Shown here piece by piece: positions 61,583 to 64,000 of a DNA stretch of 64,000 bases. Source of the DNA: Paenibacillus sp. MMS20-IR301 (GTDB lineage Bacteria; Bacillota; Bacilli; Paenibacillales; Paenibacillaceae); contig NZ_CP135275.1 of the NCBI RefSeq assembly GCF_032302195.1, positions 1,798,001 to 1,862,000 on the forward strand, in the 5' to 3' direction. How positions within the stretch are numbered: position 1 is the stretch's first letter; every line of letters starts with the position of its first letter. Under the pieces are notes generated by a model. The model was given only the letters and a program-made list of their open reading frames with translations. It was not told the DNA's origin and searched no databases. The position numbers and the translations under genes are program-made.

Positions 61583-62809
61583 TTGAATGAAACCGGTCCC
61601 TCCGTCCTCCATAACCGCTCGTTCCTGCGGTTATGGATTGCACGGATCTTCTCAACCAGCGCGTTCCAAATGCTGTCAGTCGCTATCGGCTGGCAGATGT
61701 ACGCCTTAACAGACAGCGCATTTCAGCTCGGCCTGGTCGGGCTGGCCCAATTCCTGCCCATGCTACTGCTGACGCTGCCGGCCGGACAAACTGCAGACCG
61801 CTATGACCGCCGCACCATCGTGTATCTCTGCCAGCTGGTGGAGTGCGTTGTGGTGCTGGTGCTTGTCCTTGGCAGCATTCAGGGCTGGCTCGGTGCGGTT
61901 CATCTGCTGGTTGCCGCCGCTCTCCTGGGTGCGTCCCGCACCTTTGAGGGCCCGGCTTCAGCGGCACTTGTCCCGGACATTGTGGACCGTGAGCAGCTGC
62001 CGAAGGCAGCCGCCTGGTCCGCCTCAGCCATGCAGACGGCGATGATCGTCGGACCGTCGCTTGGCGGTGTGCTTGTCGTCTGGGGTACGGCAGCGGCGTA
62101 TATCGCTTCCCTGGCAGCCCTTCTGGTATCGACCGTACTGATCTTCTTCGTCAAGACGGTTCACTTCGTGAAGAAGCTGGACGCGGTCAATATGGATACC
62201 TTCCTCAGCGGGCTGAAATTCGTGTTTGCCCGCAAAATCATCCTGGGCACCATCTCGCTGGACCTGTTCGCCGTGCTGCTGGGCGGCGCGACAGCCCTGT
62301 TGCCGATCTTCGCCGAGGATATCCTGAAGACCGGGTCGCTTGGTCTGGGTCTGCTGCGCTCGGCTCCGGCGGTTGGCGCCATCGTCGTTTCGCTTATTCT
62401 GACCCGTTATTCTGTGGAACGGGCCATCGGCAAGACCCTGCTTGCCTCGCTGGTTGTGTTCGCTTTGGCCACGGTGCTGTTCGGTGTCTCCCACAGCTTC
62501 TGGCTGTCCCTATTCGCCTTGTTCCTGATCGGCGCATCCGATGTGGTAAGTGTTGTTATCCGTTCGACTCTCGTTCAGGTGAACACGCCGCAGGATATGC
62601 AGGGCCGTGTCAACGCGGTCAACTCACTGTTCATCGGCACCTCGAACCAGCTGGGCGAATTCGAGTCGGGCACGATGGCCGGACTTGTCGGAGCGGTACC
62701 CGCTACGGTGATCGGCGGTCTCGGCACACTCGCGATCTCTGTCATCTGGTTCTACTGGCTCTTCCCGGTTCTGCGGAATCTGAAGACGTACAGGGCTGAA
62801 GAGGTTTAG
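61583..62809 (+). CDS. MFS exporter of the MFS_3 (EntS-like) group
   Basis: A 408-residue transporter with twelve predicted helices. It starts at TTG 61583 after AAAGGATG; an ATG five bases later is out of frame. The N-terminus (NRSFLRLWIARIFSTSAFQM) and the helix 2-3 loop AGQTADRYDRRTIVYL match the EntS/MFS_3 group, which exports siderophores, drugs or metabolites. A second antiporter-type loop is at about 220-240. Operon partner of the TrmB regulator at 60764-61549. The substrate cannot be told; the group includes many drug exporters. Confidence 0.9.
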   Translation: MNETGPSVLHNRSFLRLWIARIFSTSAFQMLSVAIGWQMYALTDSAFQLGLVGLAQFLPMLLLTLPAGQTADRYDRRTIVYLCQLVECVVVLVLVLGSIQGWLGAVHLLVAAALLGASRTFEGPASAALVPDIVDREQLPKAAAWSASAMQTAMIVGPSLGGVLVVWGTAAAYIASLAALLVSTVLIFFVKTVHFVKKLDAVNMDTFLSGLKFVFARKIILGTISLDLFAVLLGGATALLPIFAEDILKTGSLGLGLLRSAPAVGAIVVSLILTRYSVERAIGKTLLASLVVFALATVLFGVSHSFWLSLFALFLIGASDVVSVVIRSTLVQVNTPQDMQGRVNAVNSLFIGTSNQLGEFESGTMAGLVGAVPATVIGGLGTLAISVIWFYWLFPVLRNLKTYRAEEV

Positions 62810-62839
62810 GATGTAGCAGCTCATCAAGGCTTCAGGATC

Positions 62840-63370
62840 TTAAACGGGTGCAATAAGCTTTTTTATCTCTTTTATAGCGTTTTCCGAGAGCCGGACTGCA
62901 TCCGTATCGCTGATTTTATAAGCCGAGGTATCCTGGCGGGTTGGTGGCGAGTCCAGCGTAATATAATCCTTTATGTGCTGGTCCAGCACAATCGCCGGAC
63001 TGGCTCCAGTCCGTTTCAGCAGCTCTGCCATCAGCTTAGGATTCTCGCCGTCAGCCCCGCCGCTGATTGATAATAAACCATACGCCTGCCGTTTTGATTG
63101 CAGAGCATGTAAATAAGCGCGAACCGGTGAAGCTACATTCCCCATCCATACAGGGGCAACAAACAGGATCAGATCATATTGCTGAAGACTATCCGGATGC
63201 GGATGCACCTTAGGTGTTCTGGAAAAAATCATATCCAGTACAATACTTTTCATTGCAAAAGGCTTTTGAGTGGTGATTCTAATATGAGTGGCTGGTAACT
63301 CACTGGCTAGAGATGCCGCGAACTTATCATTATTACCAGTAAAAGAGTAAGAGACGATTGCGATTTTCAT
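62840..63370 (-). CDS. flavodoxin-like domain protein
   Basis: A 176-residue flavodoxin-fold protein. The N-terminal FMN-phosphate loop is IVSYSFTGNNDKFA (S-x-T-G-N), and an isoalloxazine-side loop is VAPVWMGNVASPVRAY (about residue 73). It resembles the flavodoxin_5/NADPH-dependent FMN reductase class and should carry electrons or reduce flavin. It follows the FMN-binding domain gene at 63386-63877 by 15 bases and is co-transcribed with it, which suggests a small electron-transfer unit. Its stop is 30 bases from the convergent MFS stop. Confidence 0.88.
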   Translation of the reverse strand: MKIAIVSYSFTGNNDKFAASLASELPATHIRITTQKPFAMKSIVLDMIFSRTPKVHPHPDSLQQYDLILFVAPVWMGNVASPVRAYLHALQSKRQAYGLLSISGGADGENPKLMAELLKRTGASPAIVLDQHIKDYITLDSPPTRQDTSAYKISDTDAVRLSENAIKEIKKLIAPV

Positions 63371-63385
63371 TAATATCCTCCTCCG

Positions 63386-63877
63386 TCATTTGGGTTGTGC
63401 CTGTTTCAACGCATTCTCCAAAGCCTTCAGGTGGGCTTTGGAGGTAAGCGTTGCTCCGCTGATTACATCCACTTGTAATGATTGGTTGTCCAGTACCCTT
63501 TGAAATAAGCTGCCTATGGTCATTCCATTGCCCAATTCGGCAGGAACCCCCTTACTGTCCAATGCGCCTTTCAGTATGCGTATCTTGATAATTCTGCCCT
63601 CAGATACGGAGGCTTCAACAATTGCATTCCTGGTACTTCCCCTGGTTCCGGCATATTCTCCGACATAGGTTCCATCCTGTAGATGGGCAAAATCGATCCT
63701 TTCAATTTCCAGCGCCTGAATTTCCCGGCGTTCTTGCGCATCTGCAAGAAAAGCAACTGCCGTTGCCAGCCCGGCTGCTAGCAGAATAATGCCGATAATA
63801 AGCCCTATTCTAAACCTTCTCCTGTTCTTTCTAACTGCTCTCACGAAACTATCCCCCTTCTCTGCACAGCTGCTCAT
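63386..63877 (-). CDS. membrane-anchored FMN-binding domain protein
   Basis: A 163-residue protein: basic N-terminus (RKNRRRFRIGL), one membrane helix (about 26-50), then an extracytoplasmic FMN-binding domain (about 75-160). The family's covalent-attachment motif (D/S-G-A-T-x-S/T) is present as VISGATLTSKA near residue 147, in which the Thr would take FMN by a phosphoester link through ApbE. Similar domains occur in RnfG/NqrC and in extracellular electron transfer proteins (PplA). First gene of a two-gene unit with the flavodoxin-like protein. No apbE gene is in the window. Confidence 0.87.
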   Translation of the reverse strand: MSSCAEKGDSFVRAVRKNRRRFRIGLIIGIILLAAGLATAVAFLADAQERREIQALEIERIDFAHLQDGTYVGEYAGTRGSTRNAIVEASVSEGRIIKIRILKGALDSKGVPAELGNGMTIGSLFQRVLDNQSLQVDVISGATLTSKAHLKALENALKQAQPK

Positions 63878-63941
63878 TTAAAGATATGTTTTACCTTCCA
63901 TTGTGATGAATGAATAATATTATATTCGTTCATTTTCTTTC

Positions 63942-63976
63942 AAAAAAATGCTGCTCCATTTGATCCCTAGGAGCAG
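63942..63976 (-). terminator. intrinsic terminator of a gene beyond the window
   Basis: CTGCTCC-loop-GGAGCAG followed on the minus strand by seven T, 65 bases upstream of the FMN-binding gene. It must end a minus-strand gene beyond position 64000. Confidence 0.8.
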
Positions 63977-64000
63977 TCCATCAAGCTTGCCATAATAAGC

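Noticed and set aside
1..64000. tRNA, rRNA, insertion sequence or prophage genes
   Set aside because: No cloverleaf, rRNA-like stretch, transposase, integrase or phage structural gene was seen on either strand by reading; a covariance or profile search was not possible here.

Overview
The window looks like chromosome from a Paenibacillus-type, Gram-positive, spore-forming soil bacterium. The basis is strong AGGAGG-type ribosome sites, many AraC-type regulators, LplABC-style sugar ABC transporters, plant-polysaccharide enzymes (GH127, GH43, GH4, a PL11/CE12 giant), YknXYZ-, YwnA/YwnB- and Rph-like proteins, and a DUF11/Ig-repeat surface-type protein. This is inferred from gene content; no rRNA or tRNA gene is visible. 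No CRISPR array, transposase or integrase was found.

Region by region. 1-1822: two tandem alpha/beta hydrolase paralogues, the first cut by the window edge. 1.9-5.8 kb: two ABC peptide/drug exporter genes, one frameshifted, sitting directly on a truncated and frameshifted methyltransferase remnant. 5.9-9.2 kb: nitroreductase, Rrf2 regulator, YwnB-like oxidoreductase and an MFS exporter. 9.4-9.6 kb: intergenic repeat copy A. 9.7-21 kb: an export/stress block with a MacB/YknXYZ-like pump carrying an unusually long adaptor, a divergent OmpR-type two-component system, a TVP38-family membrane protein, and a MarR regulator with a heterodimeric ABC exporter. The divergent promoters at 13.9 and 16.9 kb carry the same three-box CTTAAG pattern with identical spacing, so they probably share one regulator.

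21-28 kb: AraC regulator, a GH127-like glycosidase with a probably truncated 3' end, a methyltransferase-like protein, intergenic repeat copy B, a gene remnant, and an MHYT-PAS-GGDEF-EAL cyclic-di-GMP protein. 28-30 kb: a reading frame joining an AraC regulator to a siderophore-type binding lipoprotein, with one Fur box upstream and another at the junction. 30-35.4 kb: an LplABC-like oligosaccharide importer and a GH43 enzyme. 35.7-43.2 kb: a huge Ig-like repeat protein split by a frameshift. 43-49 kb: a methyltransferase with a basic tail, a small protein, a PfkB sugar kinase, an AraC regulator divergent from an alpha-galactosidase, and a repeat-rich spacer. 48.7-55 kb: a 2128-residue secreted rhamnogalacturonan lyase with two acetylesterase domains. 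55-64 kb: CsoR-type repressor, rifampin phosphotransferase-like enzyme, a small-molecule-binding pair divergent from a WYL regulator, a TrmB-like regulator with an MFS exporter, and a flavodoxin/FMN-binding pair.

Taken together, the window mixes pectin/arabinan/galactoside utilisation with export pumps and their local regulators. At least four genes show decay or frame damage: the ABC exporter at 3789-5560, the methyltransferase at 5588-5792, the fragment at 24992-25243 and the repeat protein at 36.6 kb. Single-base damage could also be sequencing error, and that cannot be settled from the sequence alone.
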